NCBI GenBank assembly: GCA_005222965.1
Contig: NJBG01000001.1
Span: 332,323-396,322 of the forward strand
DNA: 64,000 nucleotides
From: Candidatus Woesearchaeota archaeon B3_Woes
GTDB lineage: Archaea; Nanobdellota; Nanobdellia; Woesearchaeales; B3-WOES
Reading direction: 5' to 3'
Positions 25,146 through 34,159 of this stretch are shown here, one piece after another. The translations under genes and the position numbers were made by a program. Position 1 is the stretch's first letter; each line of letters opens with the position of its first letter. The notes beneath the pieces were generated by a model that was not told the origin of the DNA, did not search any database, and saw nothing but the letters and a program-made list of their open reading frames with translations.

Positions 25146-26807
25146 ATGGCAAATTCAAACATAGCTGAAGAGATGGCAAAAAAACAAAGAGATATCTCTG
25201 TAGCATCTTTCTTCGAGAAAAATAGACATTTATTGGGTTTTGACAACAAAAGAAAAGCTCTTCTAACAGTTGTTAAAGAGGCTGTTGATAATTCTATTGA
25301 TGCTTGTGAAGAAGCAGATATTTTACCAGAAATCAGTATTGAATTAATTGATTTAGGAAATGATAAATTTAGAATCATAATAGAAGATAATGGTCCTGGA
25401 ATTGTAAAAAAACAGATCCCCCCAATATTTGCGAAATTGCTCTATGGAAGCAAATTTCATAATCTGTCTCAAACAAGAGGTCAGCAAGGGATTGGGATAA
25501 GTGCAGCAGTAATGTATTCTCAATTAACAACAGGAAAACCAACAAAAATCACATCAAAAGTCAAAAACAACTCAGGGGCACATTATTACGAGCTTCATAT
25601 TGATATTGCTCAGAATAAACCAGACATAATTAAAGATGAATCTGTTGATTGGAATAAAGATCATGGAGTAAAAATTGAAATGGATTTAGAAGGAAATTAC
25701 CAAGGTGGAAGTCAAAGTGTTGACCAATACCTTAAAGAAACTGCAATTGTTAATCCGCACATTACTATAATTTATACTAATCCTAAAGCAGAACAAACAA
25801 TATTTGCAAGAGCCACCGATAACCTTCCTAAAAAACCTGTTGAAATAAAACCCCACCCTTATGGTATTGAATTGGGTATGTTAATGAGGATGGCAAAAGA
25901 TACAGAATCAAGAACCCTTCAAAGTTTTCTAACAAATGATTTTTCAAGAGTAGGTTCTGGAACAGCAAAACAAATATGTGAAAATGCTGCTTTACTACCA
26001 AACACAAAACCCCGTGAACTTGTTCGTGAAATGGCTGAAAAACTTATGGAAGGTATTAAGAAAACAAAAATAATTTCACCTCCAACAGACTGTATAAGCC
26101 CGATTAGCTCAGAAGAATTAGAAAAAGGTCTAAAAAAAGAAATAAATGCTGAATTTTACTATTCAATAACAAGACCTCCTTCTGTTTACAGAGGAAATCC
26201 ATTTATTGTAGAAGCAGGTCTAGCCTATGGTGGTGATCAAAGTTCAGAAGGCTCAATAACTTTAATGAGATTTGCAAACAGAGTTCCCTTGCTTTACCAA
26301 CAAAGCGCATGTGCTGCTGCTAAATCTGTTGTTCAGACAAATTGGAGAAAATATGGATTAAGCCAAAGTTCAGGAGCTCTGCCTCAAGGACCATTAACAG
26401 TTGTTGTTCATATCGCTTCTGTATGGGTTCCATTTACATCTGAATCAAAAGAAGCTATAGCGCATTATCCTGAAATTATTAAAGAAATTAAATTAGCTTT
26501 GCAAGAAATTGGTCGTAAACTAGGAAGCTATGTGCATAAGAAAAAGAGGGTTTTAGCAGAGGGGCAAAAAAGAGATTATATTAAAACGTATATTCCTCAC
26601 GTTGCTGAGGCTTTAAAAGAATTAGTAGGATTTAAAGATGCAGATGAGAAAAAAGTAGAAGAGTACTTAACTTCAATCCTTGAGAAACAAAGAGGAAAAC
26701 TAGAAAATCTTGAAGTTGTAAATGAAGAATATGATGAAGAATTAGCGAAGATTGGGAAGGATAATAAAGAGGAGCAGAAAACTTTAGGTGAGGAAGAAAA
26801 GAAATAA
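25146..26807 (+). CDS. top6B: DNA topoisomerase VI subunit B
   Basis: ATPase subunit of the type IIB topoisomerase, which decatenates and relaxes DNA. 553 residues: GHKL ATPase domain with EAVDNSIDACEEA, EDNGPGI and RGQQGIGISAA, then the helix-two-turn-helix and transducer domain. The C-terminal Lys/Glu tail is short. The partner top6A lies 0.76 kb downstream, separated by a transporter gene. Confidence 0.96.
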   Translation: MANSNIAEEMAKKQRDISVASFFEKNRHLLGFDNKRKALLTVVKEAVDNSIDACEEADILPEISIELIDLGNDKFRIIIEDNGPGIVKKQIPPIFAKLLYGSKFHNLSQTRGQQGIGISAAVMYSQLTTGKPTKITSKVKNNSGAHYYELHIDIAQNKPDIIKDESVDWNKDHGVKIEMDLEGNYQGGSQSVDQYLKETAIVNPHITIIYTNPKAEQTIFARATDNLPKKPVEIKPHPYGIELGMLMRMAKDTESRTLQSFLTNDFSRVGSGTAKQICENAALLPNTKPRELVREMAEKLMEGIKKTKIISPPTDCISPISSEELEKGLKKEINAEFYYSITRPPSVYRGNPFIVEAGLAYGGDQSSEGSITLMRFANRVPLLYQQSACAAAKSVVQTNWRKYGLSQSSGALPQGPLTVVVHIASVWVPFTSESKEAIAHYPEIIKEIKLALQEIGRKLGSYVHKKKRVLAEGQKRDYIKTYIPHVAEALKELVGFKDADEKKVEEYLTSILEKQRGKLENLEVVNEEYDEELAKIGKDNKEEQKTLGEEEKK

Positions 26808-26808
26808 A

Positions 26809-27558
26809 ATGGAACCCTTAATATTTATACTGGCAGCAATAATAACTTTTTTGACAGCAATAATTGCAGGAATGATTGGAGGTTCTTATCTGATATTAAT
26901 ACCTGCCTTGATTTGGTTAGGGATACCAACACACGAAGTAATCGGAATTACTAAGATATTAACTATTGCTGTTGGATTTGTTTCAATTAATTATTGGATG
27001 CACGGAAAACTAGATTTGAAATCAACATTTCCATATGCTATATTGGTTGGAATAGGAAGTATAATTGGGAGTTTTATTGTAATTGGAATAAGTGAGAACA
27101 TATTACAGATTATAATTGGAGTATTGATGATTTTAATAGTATTGATATTGATATTAAACAAGAATTTTGGATTGAATCCAATAAAGATAAAAGTAAAAAA
27201 GCATATATTACTACTTTCTGTAGTTTTGTTTTTTATATTAGGTATATATGATGGATTTTATGCAGCAGCATCAAGTATCTTTGCTGTTATGTTATTTACA
27301 TCTCTATTGAATAAAGATTTTGTAGAATCTGTAGCTAGTGCGCGTTTTATAGAATTTTTTGGAGGGGTAACTGCTGCATTTGTTTTTTTTGCAAATGATT
27401 TAATTGATTTTAAAATAGCTTTACCTTTAGCTGCTTTATTTTTTGCTGGAGGGTGGATCGGCTCTCATATAACAATAAAAAAAGGAGCAAATTTTGTAAA
27501 GGGAGTAATAATAATTGTTTCGGTTGCATTTATAATAAAACTATTAATATTTAGGTGA
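26809..27558 (+). CDS. TauE/SafE (TSUP) family membrane transporter
   Basis: About 249 residues with seven to eight hydrophobic segments and the duplicated TSUP pattern: GMIGGSYLILIPALIWLG in the first half, LGIYDGFYAAASSIFAVML in the second. Family members export or import sulfite, sulfoacetate and similar small anions. ATG 26809 is one base after the top6B stop, consistent with coupling; an upstream GTG at 26788 is a weaker choice. It is inserted between top6B and top6A, which are adjacent in most archaea. Confidence 0.85.
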   Translation: MEPLIFILAAIITFLTAIIAGMIGGSYLILIPALIWLGIPTHEVIGITKILTIAVGFVSINYWMHGKLDLKSTFPYAILVGIGSIIGSFIVIGISENILQIIIGVLMILIVLILILNKNFGLNPIKIKVKKHILLLSVVLFFILGIYDGFYAAASSIFAVMLFTSLLNKDFVESVASARFIEFFGGVTAAFVFFANDLIDFKIALPLAALFFAGGWIGSHITIKKGANFVKGVIIIVSVAFIIKLLIFR

Positions 27559-27568
27559 TATAATCAAA

Positions 27569-28648
27569 ATGAAAGTAGCAAAACAAATAAAGGAACTAGC
27601 AAAAGGGATTTATGATTCTATTTTAAAAAAGAAACAACCCAATCTTGAATCTCCTCTAAGATCTTTAAGTAATGTAAAGTACGACGACAAACTTGGTTAT
27701 TTCGAGTTAATTGGAAAGAAAAAATCAAGAACCTTAACAGTTGGTACTGTTAAAACATTTGCTCAAACTTTGCGTATGATGGCTCTATCTAAAGATTTAG
27801 TTGAGAAAGATGATATTGCAACAAAAAGAGAGGCATATTATGTTTCTAAAAATTGGGGGGAAGCGAGGTTCAAAGCTCAACCAGAATCAGACACAGTAAT
27901 GGATGATGTTGAAGCTATGCTCATGGTCAATCGTGAACAAATGGGTTTTATTCCTGAAGAAAAAGGGGGAGATGTAGCAGGAAAACTTATTGTAGTTGAT
28001 AAAGACCAAGATACAGGAAAACAACTTAAAATTGACTGTACTAAAATGGGTTCAGGAGCATATTCTATTCCTTCTTCTGTTGAAGATCTAAAATTCGAAA
28101 CAAATGCTAAATTTATTTTGGCAATAGAAACAGCTGGTATGTTTCAAAGACTTGTAAAACATAATTATTGGAAAAAAGCAGATTGCATTTTAATTTCAAT
28201 GGGAGGAGTTCCAACAAGAGCGTGTAGAAGATTTATTAGAAAATTATCAGATGCAAAAAAAATACCAGTCTATGTATTTACAGACGGCGATCCTTATGGA
28301 TATGGTAGTATCTACAGAACTTTAAAAGTTGGTTCTGGTAATGCTGCTCACATAAATAAATATTTTTGTGTTCCACATGCCAAATTTATTGGCATTACTC
28401 CTCAAGATATTGTTGATTATAAACTGCCAACCCATCCTCTAAAAGAGGTTGATATTAAAAAGATTAAAGATTTAATGAAAAACGATCCTTTTATCCAACA
28501 CCACAAAGAATGGCAAAAAGCCTTAAAACAAATGGCCCAGTTAAAAGTTAGAGCAGAGCAACAGGCCTTGGCAAAATGGGGCCTTAACTTTGTTATTTCT
28601 GATTATCTGCCAAAAAAGCTTAAGAATGAAAAAAGCTGGTTGCCATAG
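27569..28648 (+). CDS. top6A: DNA topoisomerase VI subunit A (Spo11-like)
   Basis: DNA-cleaving subunit. 359 residues: winged-helix (CAP-like) domain with the active-site tyrosine in KREAYYVSKNW (Tyr90/91 pair), and a Toprim domain with VFTDGDPYGYGS. Starts 11 bases after the transporter stop, with GGTGAT as ribosome site, so the three genes form one transcript. Confidence 0.96.
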   Translation: MKVAKQIKELAKGIYDSILKKKQPNLESPLRSLSNVKYDDKLGYFELIGKKKSRTLTVGTVKTFAQTLRMMALSKDLVEKDDIATKREAYYVSKNWGEARFKAQPESDTVMDDVEAMLMVNREQMGFIPEEKGGDVAGKLIVVDKDQDTGKQLKIDCTKMGSGAYSIPSSVEDLKFETNAKFILAIETAGMFQRLVKHNYWKKADCILISMGGVPTRACRRFIRKLSDAKKIPVYVFTDGDPYGYGSIYRTLKVGSGNAAHINKYFCVPHAKFIGITPQDIVDYKLPTHPLKEVDIKKIKDLMKNDPFIQHHKEWQKALKQMAQLKVRAEQQALAKWGLNFVISDYLPKKLKNEKSWLP

Positions 28649-28703
28649 ATTTCTATTATTTTATTTCAAAACCTTTAAATAACTAAACTTACAAGGTAAT
28701 AAT

Positions 28704-29789
28704 ATGACAAAAATAATAGATCCATACGGAAGTGAACTAGTAGAAGATTATTCAAAAGTCATCAAAGACTTTGGATTAGAAGAGTTTAAAGTAGATTTAT
28801 TTCCAAAACCAAACAGAATTATGCGAAGAAGCGTTGTTTTTGCAGGTAGAGATCTAAAAATAATAAGCAGATGTATAAAAGAAAAAAAACCATTCTATGT
28901 TTTATCTGGAATAATGCCTTCTGGAGAAAAAATACATTTTGGAAACAAAATGGTTGTTGAAAACATAAAATATTTCCAAGAACACGGCGCAGAAGCATAT
29001 ATTTTAGTAGCTGATTTAGAATCTTCAGCAGCTAGAAACATTTCATTAAAAGACGCTAAAAAAAGAGCTTTAGAATTTCATATTCCAGCATTTATTGCTT
29101 TAGGTTTAGATCCTAAAAAAACAACATTCTACTTCCAATCAGAAAACAAAGATGTTGTACATCTAGCTTATGAGGCAAGCCAAAAAATAACATCTAATGA
29201 ATTTAAAGGGATTTACGGTAACACAGACCCAAAAAGAATTATGTCAGCAGTAACACAAGTAGGAGACATTCTCTATCCTCAACTTAAAGAAAGAATGCCA
29301 GGAATAATTCCAGTTGGTGTTGACCAAGATCCTCACATAAGACTAACAAGAGATGTTGCAAGAAGGTTAAATAAGTATAAATTTTTCCTGCCTTCTGGAA
29401 TATACCACAAATACACTCCATCACTAAATGGACGATTAAAAATGTCTAAAACACATCAAGAATCATGTATCGAACTTCCAGAAGATAAAAGCATATTCTG
29501 CAAAAAAATTATGAGAGCTAAAACAGGTGGCAGAGACACGGTTGACGAACAAAAGAAAAAAGGTGGAGAACCTGAAAAATGTATGATATTTGAATTATAC
29601 AAACAACATCTAATTGAAGACGACAAAGACCTGAAAAAAATATACAACAATTGTAAAAAAGGAAAACTAACCTGTGGTGACGATAAAAAACATTGTTGTG
29701 AATTAATGACTAAATTCATGGATGATTTTAATAAAAAAACAAAAAAAGCAAAGAAAGATATAAGCAAGCTAAAATTCGTTAAGTATTAA
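28704..29789 (+). CDS. trpS: Tryptophanyl-tRNA synthetase
   Basis: Class I synthetase of archaeal/eukaryotic type, 361 residues. The HIGH-equivalent is MPSGEKIHFGN, the tryptophan site is PVGVDQDPHIRLTRD, and the KMSKS loop is RLKMSKTHQ. A Cys-rich C-terminal stretch (CKKGKLTCGDDKKHCC) follows. Leaderless-type promoter at about 28670-28682. Its cognate tRNA-Trp is also in this window (48.2 kb). Confidence 0.95.
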   Translation: MTKIIDPYGSELVEDYSKVIKDFGLEEFKVDLFPKPNRIMRRSVVFAGRDLKIISRCIKEKKPFYVLSGIMPSGEKIHFGNKMVVENIKYFQEHGAEAYILVADLESSAARNISLKDAKKRALEFHIPAFIALGLDPKKTTFYFQSENKDVVHLAYEASQKITSNEFKGIYGNTDPKRIMSAVTQVGDILYPQLKERMPGIIPVGVDQDPHIRLTRDVARRLNKYKFFLPSGIYHKYTPSLNGRLKMSKTHQESCIELPEDKSIFCKKIMRAKTGGRDTVDEQKKKGGEPEKCMIFELYKQHLIEDDKDLKKIYNNCKKGKLTCGDDKKHCCELMTKFMDDFNKKTKKAKKDISKLKFVKY

Positions 29790-29836
29790 AAAACACAAAG
29801 TGTTTTTTAAAATGATCAGAAATCTTTGATTTCTGA
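29788..29836 (+). terminator. Tandem perfect hairpins after trpS
   Basis: Two consecutive perfect 9-bp inverted repeats with 3-base loops: AAAAAACAC/GTGTTTTTT (29788-29808), overlapping the trpS stop, and TCAGAAATC/GATTTCTGA (29816-29836). The first ends in six T. They could terminate transcription or protect the 3' end. Confidence 0.5.
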
Positions 29837-29897
29837 CATTTAAATAAGAAGTTTTATATATTTTACAAATTATATTTATAATAAAGAGGTGATAAAT

Positions 29898-30125
29898 ATG
29901 ACATTCAAAGTAGCACCATTAAACAGTCAGTTTATGTTAACATCTATGCTTGGTTTTTTAATTTCTGTAATATGGGTTAAAAATATCTCACTTTCATGGG
30001 GTATAGCATTTGCATTAGTCTTTGCACTAATGTTTATATCGTCTATTGTATCTATGACGCACGGACCTGTTGGAACAGATACAGAAGTTCCAAAATCAAA
30101 AAAACCTAAAAAGAAGAAAAAGTAA
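29898..30125 (+). CDS. Small two-helix membrane protein with Lys-rich tail
   Basis: 75 residues. Two hydrophobic segments (about residues 13-29 and 34-51) are followed by an HGPVGTD turn and a terminal run of Lys and Pro. ATG 29898 is chosen because GAGGTGA lies seven bases before it; the in-frame GTG 29889 lies inside that site. The function is unknown. It ends one base before the convergent ATPase gene's stop. Confidence 0.7.
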   Translation: MTFKVAPLNSQFMLTSMLGFLISVIWVKNISLSWGIAFALVFALMFISSIVSMTHGPVGTDTEVPKSKKPKKKKK

Positions 30126-31457
30126 TTAAAATACAATTTTATTTTCTTTTTCCTTAACCTTTCTCATAGCAGTTGGTGCAGAACCACCATGCCATGACAA
30201 CCGAGGCCTTACTCTTATAGGATACATTCTTTCATTTAAATCATCAAACACAACTCCAGAACCAGCCAAGTCAGGCAAATTATTCAACTGTTTGTCTAGA
30301 CCCTCTCTCATATAACTCTGCATAATTGTCCCCAAGGCATCTATATCAATCTTAGCTGTTAACCTATGTGATATAACAATATCTGATTGAGTCATAACAT
30401 CCTCATGTATCTTACCTGGTTGTTGGGATGCTAAAATCAAACTTATTCCAGGTTGTCTTCCTTCTCTTAAAATTGTTATCAACGCATCTGAAGATGTTGT
30501 TTTTCCTTCTCTTGGTAAAAATTCATGAGCCTCATCAATAACCAACCACACGAGAGGGTATTCAAGTTTCTCTTTTACCTCCTCTATTAGAGCATAAGCA
30601 GAAGCATGGACTGATTCGTGTTCTTCTTTTTTCCTGGCTATCATCCTTTCCAAAAATAATTTTTTAGACACCAACCCAATTACTAAAGCTCTTATTCCTT
30701 CAGCGCCAGGCGTAATAGCATAACAACTTACATCTAAAATAGTTACTTGACCTCCAATAATCAAATCAGATAAAGCAGTTCCTTCTCTATCAAATAGCCC
30801 CCATGAATTTGCTGCAATAAACCTGTTTGTTGTTGAATCAATTATATATTTATGTGCATCTTTCTCTTTCTGAACAGCATTTATTATATCTTTAATATCA
30901 TAATTTTCTTCTTGTTCGTTCAGATGAGAAATTATTTTATCAATAAAAGCTCCTTGTTCAGAATTAATGTCAATATCAAATGTCAAACACCAATCTGTCG
31001 GGCTTAGTTCTGATGGTTTAATAGAAAAAGAGAAATCTGTTGGAATCCCTTCTTTCTGAAAGGTTTTATGATATCTTTTAGGAGTATATATTTTAATATC
31101 TAATGCAGTTGCCTTTAAGCCCCACTCTCCTAATAATTTTTTATCTTTTTGATTGGGATATTTCATTGTCCAATAAATGCCCATTGTATCGAGCATAACA
31201 ACAGCAATATTTGAAGAAATTTCTGGTGGCAAAGATGACATTCCTTCACATACAACACCCATCGTATATGACTTACCAGAACCTCTTTTTCCACATATAA
31301 AAACAACGTGGCTTGTTGTAGTATCCATATAGATTGGGTTAGAAAGAGATGTAATTTGACCCATTTTTACATATTGTTTACCGAGTAATATGGCCCCTTT
31401 TGTGCCATATTTCTCTCTATCTGCTTTGGTTCTCCCGATAATTACCTCATATGCCAT
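30126..31457 (-). CDS. HerA-like ATPase (FtsK/HerA superfamily)
   Basis: 443 residues: Walker A in FICGKRGSGKSYTMG, Walker B in LVWLVIDEAHEFLP, and the sensor/arginine region ILASQQPGK...ISHRLT, typical of HerA/DUF87 hexameric DNA pumps. Canonical archaeal HerA works with the nuclease NurA in end resection, but no NurA, Rad50 or Mre11 is next to it here. It may therefore be one of the stand-alone HerA-like ATPases. Single gene with a promoter at about 31480-31500. Confidence 0.85.
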   Translation of the reverse strand: MAYEVIIGRTKADREKYGTKGAILLGKQYVKMGQITSLSNPIYMDTTTSHVVFICGKRGSGKSYTMGVVCEGMSSLPPEISSNIAVVMLDTMGIYWTMKYPNQKDKKLLGEWGLKATALDIKIYTPKRYHKTFQKEGIPTDFSFSIKPSELSPTDWCLTFDIDINSEQGAFIDKIISHLNEQEENYDIKDIINAVQKEKDAHKYIIDSTTNRFIAANSWGLFDREGTALSDLIIGGQVTILDVSCYAITPGAEGIRALVIGLVSKKLFLERMIARKKEEHESVHASAYALIEEVKEKLEYPLVWLVIDEAHEFLPREGKTTSSDALITILREGRQPGISLILASQQPGKIHEDVMTQSDIVISHRLTAKIDIDALGTIMQSYMREGLDKQLNNLPDLAGSGVVFDDLNERMYPIRVRPRLSWHGGSAPTAMRKVKEKENKIVF

Positions 31458-31598
31458 TCTTTAATAACACCACTCCTTCAATGTTATAAACCTTTTTTTA
31501 AACTTCAAAGTAGAAAAAACATAAGCTTTATTAATAACTACTTAGTATTTTGTTAAATATTGCTAAAAATTAAAGATTATACTTAAAAAGGTGATGAA

Positions 31599-32927
31599 AT
31601 GGTTGAAGATAATTTTATACAAGAAGAATATACCCCGGTAAAAGATAGTTTTGATGAGTCTGCTAATTTTAATTACGAAGAAAAAATAGAAGAGAAAAAG
31701 TTTGTTGATGAAACACCAAAAACAGAGATAAAAAAAGAAAATATTCAATCTAAACTGCCTGTTTCTGAAGATGCACCCAAAGCAGTTGAAACAAAAAAAC
31801 CAAAAGCTAAACCTATAAAAAAGAAGGAAATTTCTAGACCTAAAAAAACAAAGGAAATTTCAGATGAGAAAAAGCCTAGAATAAATAAGAAGAAGATAAA
31901 AACAAATCTAACTGCTTTTAAAAAATACATTCAATTTCCTAAAAATAAGAAGAAGAAAAGTAAAGCCAAATTAAAAAATACTGCAACAATCGGGGCAATA
32001 ATTGCAATTATAGTTATAGTTGTATTGATTCTAAATATAAACAATATATTCCCAGACCAAGGAACTCCAGTTGCAATCGTCAATAATGAGATAATAACAG
32101 ATATAGATCTTGAAACAACTGCAAAAACATTACCTCCTGAGTTTCAACTTTCTTTAACAGATGAAGGATTACTAAATCAAACTGTAATGAATGTAGTGTT
32201 ACTGCAAGAAGCAAAAAAACAAGGACTAGAAACAACAAATGATGAAGTTCAGGAAACCATCAATCAAATAATGTTGACTAATCAAATAACACAAAAAGAA
32301 TTCAAAGAAAATCTTAAACAACAGGGTTTAACAATGAAGGATATGGAAAAATTCTATAAAGAATATATATCTATAGGAAAACTAGTACAAACAAATGTTT
32401 TTTCTAATATTACAATAACTCCGGAAGAAGTTAGGGAATTTTATGATAATTCAGACCTAAATGCAACATTTGAAGAATCAGAACAGGAAATAGTTAATTT
32501 TATAGCTCAACAAAAACAAGTAAAAGCTTTAAACAACTATATTGCTGAATTAATGGATAAATCGGACATAAGAATACTTAATAAAGAAGAAATAACAACT
32601 CAATCTTTTTCATCAGAAGAAGTTGAAAAATATTCAACATGTGCTGTTGAAAACGGTCTGAAAAAAGACGCAATTGTATTTGTCTATTCTGAATCATGCC
32701 CTCATTGTCTAAGAATGAAGCCAATAGTTACAGACTTAGAAGTAGAAGAATATAATTTCAAATGGATTTCTGCATCTGATAATGAAGCAAAAACAATCTT
32801 AAGAAACTGTTTTAGTGATGTTTTAGCAGGAGGAGTACCTCAATTTATCTGTGCTAAAAATGGCCAAACAATTGTTGGTGAAACACCAAAAGAAACATTA
32901 AGAGCATTTGCTCAAAGTTGTCAATAA
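31599..32927 (+). CDS. Membrane-anchored SurA-like chaperone fused to a thioredoxin domain
   Basis: 442 residues. Residues 1-127 are hydrophilic with a Lys/Pro-rich stretch, probably cytoplasmic. One membrane helix follows (131-147). Residues 155-300 match a SurA/PpiD N-terminal chaperone domain (TPVAIVNNEIITDIDL, EVQETINQIM, EEVREFYD) but lack a parvulin PPIase domain. The C terminus is a thioredoxin-like fold with C367-PH-C370 (SESCPHCLRMKP) and the cis-Pro region GGVPQFIC. The outside-facing part could both hold unfolded exported proteins and exchange disulfides. A GGTGA site precedes the ATG. Role inferred from domains. Confidence 0.8.
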   Translation: MVEDNFIQEEYTPVKDSFDESANFNYEEKIEEKKFVDETPKTEIKKENIQSKLPVSEDAPKAVETKKPKAKPIKKKEISRPKKTKEISDEKKPRINKKKIKTNLTAFKKYIQFPKNKKKKSKAKLKNTATIGAIIAIIVIVVLILNINNIFPDQGTPVAIVNNEIITDIDLETTAKTLPPEFQLSLTDEGLLNQTVMNVVLLQEAKKQGLETTNDEVQETINQIMLTNQITQKEFKENLKQQGLTMKDMEKFYKEYISIGKLVQTNVFSNITITPEEVREFYDNSDLNATFEESEQEIVNFIAQQKQVKALNNYIAELMDKSDIRILNKEEITTQSFSSEEVEKYSTCAVENGLKKDAIVFVYSESCPHCLRMKPIVTDLEVEEYNFKWISASDNEAKTILRNCFSDVLAGGVPQFICAKNGQTIVGETPKETLRAFAQSCQ

Positions 32928-32931
32928 TTTT

Positions 32932-33471
32932 TTATTTTAGTTCTTTTAATATATATTTTTCTAATATTTTTTTAGAAGAAATAGTCATTTTAGAAGGAGT
33001 TAAAAGTAATTTCTTCAATTCATCAATATTAAAATATCTTATCTCTTCTATTTCTTCTTTATCTATCTTAAATTTTGTTAAAGGTATATCTTTTTTTATT
33101 AAGAAAATCTTTGCAAATCTCTTATTTAATCCTTTATGTGATGTTTTTATTTTTATAAATTTCTCTTTTGCAACTTCTTTCAAATCTTGATTATTTAATG
33201 TAATTCCAAGTTCTTCTTTGGATTCTCTTAGTGCAGCAACTTCATAGCTCTGATTAATAGGGAAATGGCCTCCAATAGAATGATCCCATAAATGATTATC
33301 TTTTCTTTTTTGGAGTAAAACTTCTTTATTAGAATTAATCAAATAAACATATACTTCCCTATGTAAAATCCCTTTTGTGTGAACTTCTTTTCTTGTAGTA
33401 CTTCCAATAACATTATCAAATTCATCAACAACATCAATAATTTCATTTGGATCATGAGAAATTTTATTCAT
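32932..33471 (-). CDS. Nudix hydrolase (YfcD/Idi-like)
   Basis: 179 residues with an intact Nudix box (GGHFPINQSYEVAALRESKE then ELGI). The preceding sequence VVDEFDNVIGSTTRKEVH resembles YfcD and isopentenyl-diphosphate-isomerase-like Nudix proteins. The substrate is unknown. ATG 33471 (MNKISHDPNE) is preferred; the longer reading from 33522 runs into the end of flpA. Last gene of nop5-HAD-flpA-Nudix, 10 bases after flpA. Confidence 0.85.
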   Translation of the reverse strand: MNKISHDPNEIIDVVDEFDNVIGSTTRKEVHTKGILHREVYVYLINSNKEVLLQKRKDNHLWDHSIGGHFPINQSYEVAALRESKEELGITLNNQDLKEVAKEKFIKIKTSHKGLNKRFAKIFLIKKDIPLTKFKIDKEEIEEIRYFNIDELKKLLLTPSKMTISSKKILEKYILKELK

Positions 33472-33481
33472 TTTTACAATT

Positions 33482-34159
33482 CTATTTTTTCTTACAAACA
33501 AAAAACATATGATCTTTTTCAAAAGGATCTAACTTTCTTTCATCAATTATAACTAATTCTTTCTCTATTTCTTGTCTAACCTTTTTGAAAATCTCTCCTG
33601 GTTTTTTAGTAACATCAATGCTTCTCGCTTTTACAGCTATTAAAGCGTAACCATCTTTCTTCAAAAACAATCTACAGTTTTCCAAAAATATTCGAGATTG
33701 TTGTTTTTGTGCAATATCTTGATAAACAATGTCAACCTCTTTTGTTATTTTGTCTTTATATTTTTCAGGAAGACTTGCATTTTCTAATAAAGGGGCCATA
33801 TTTTTTCTTAATTCACATAAAAAATATAATTCCCTAACTACTCTTGGAGCAAAATCCAATGCAAAAACAAAACCTTCTTTTCCAACAATATCTGATATAT
33901 GAGATGGTGTTGTGCCAGTTGAAGCGCCGAGATAAAGAACAACATCTTTTTTTCTTATTCCTATATTAGGGCACCCTTTTAAGATAGCAGCCCCTAATTT
34001 TGATTTACGGTGATTCCACTCTCTATATTCTCCATCACTTTGTTTAACTAATCTCTCATCATAAACCTTTTTACCAGGAGTTAAATTTAGTGTATAAAGA
34101 TATTTCTTTCTACCTTTTTCCTCTTCATAAACTTCAAATATCTTAGATTTCTTTATCAT
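33482..34159 (-). CDS. flpA: Fibrillarin-like rRNA/tRNA 2'-O-methyltransferase
   Basis: Catalytic subunit of the box C/D RNP. 225 residues: EYREWNHRKSKLGAAILKG, the SAM-binding loop VLYLGASTGTTPSHISDIVG, the acidic FALDFAPR and DIVYQDIAQ, and the catalytic Lys in IAVKARSID. Shares one base with the upstream HAD gene. The partner nop5 lies upstream in the same operon. Confidence 0.95.
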   Translation of the reverse strand: MIKKSKIFEVYEEEKGRKKYLYTLNLTPGKKVYDERLVKQSDGEYREWNHRKSKLGAAILKGCPNIGIRKKDVVLYLGASTGTTPSHISDIVGKEGFVFALDFAPRVVRELYFLCELRKNMAPLLENASLPEKYKDKITKEVDIVYQDIAQKQQSRIFLENCRLFLKKDGYALIAVKARSIDVTKKPGEIFKKVRQEIEKELVIIDERKLDPFEKDHMFFVCKKK

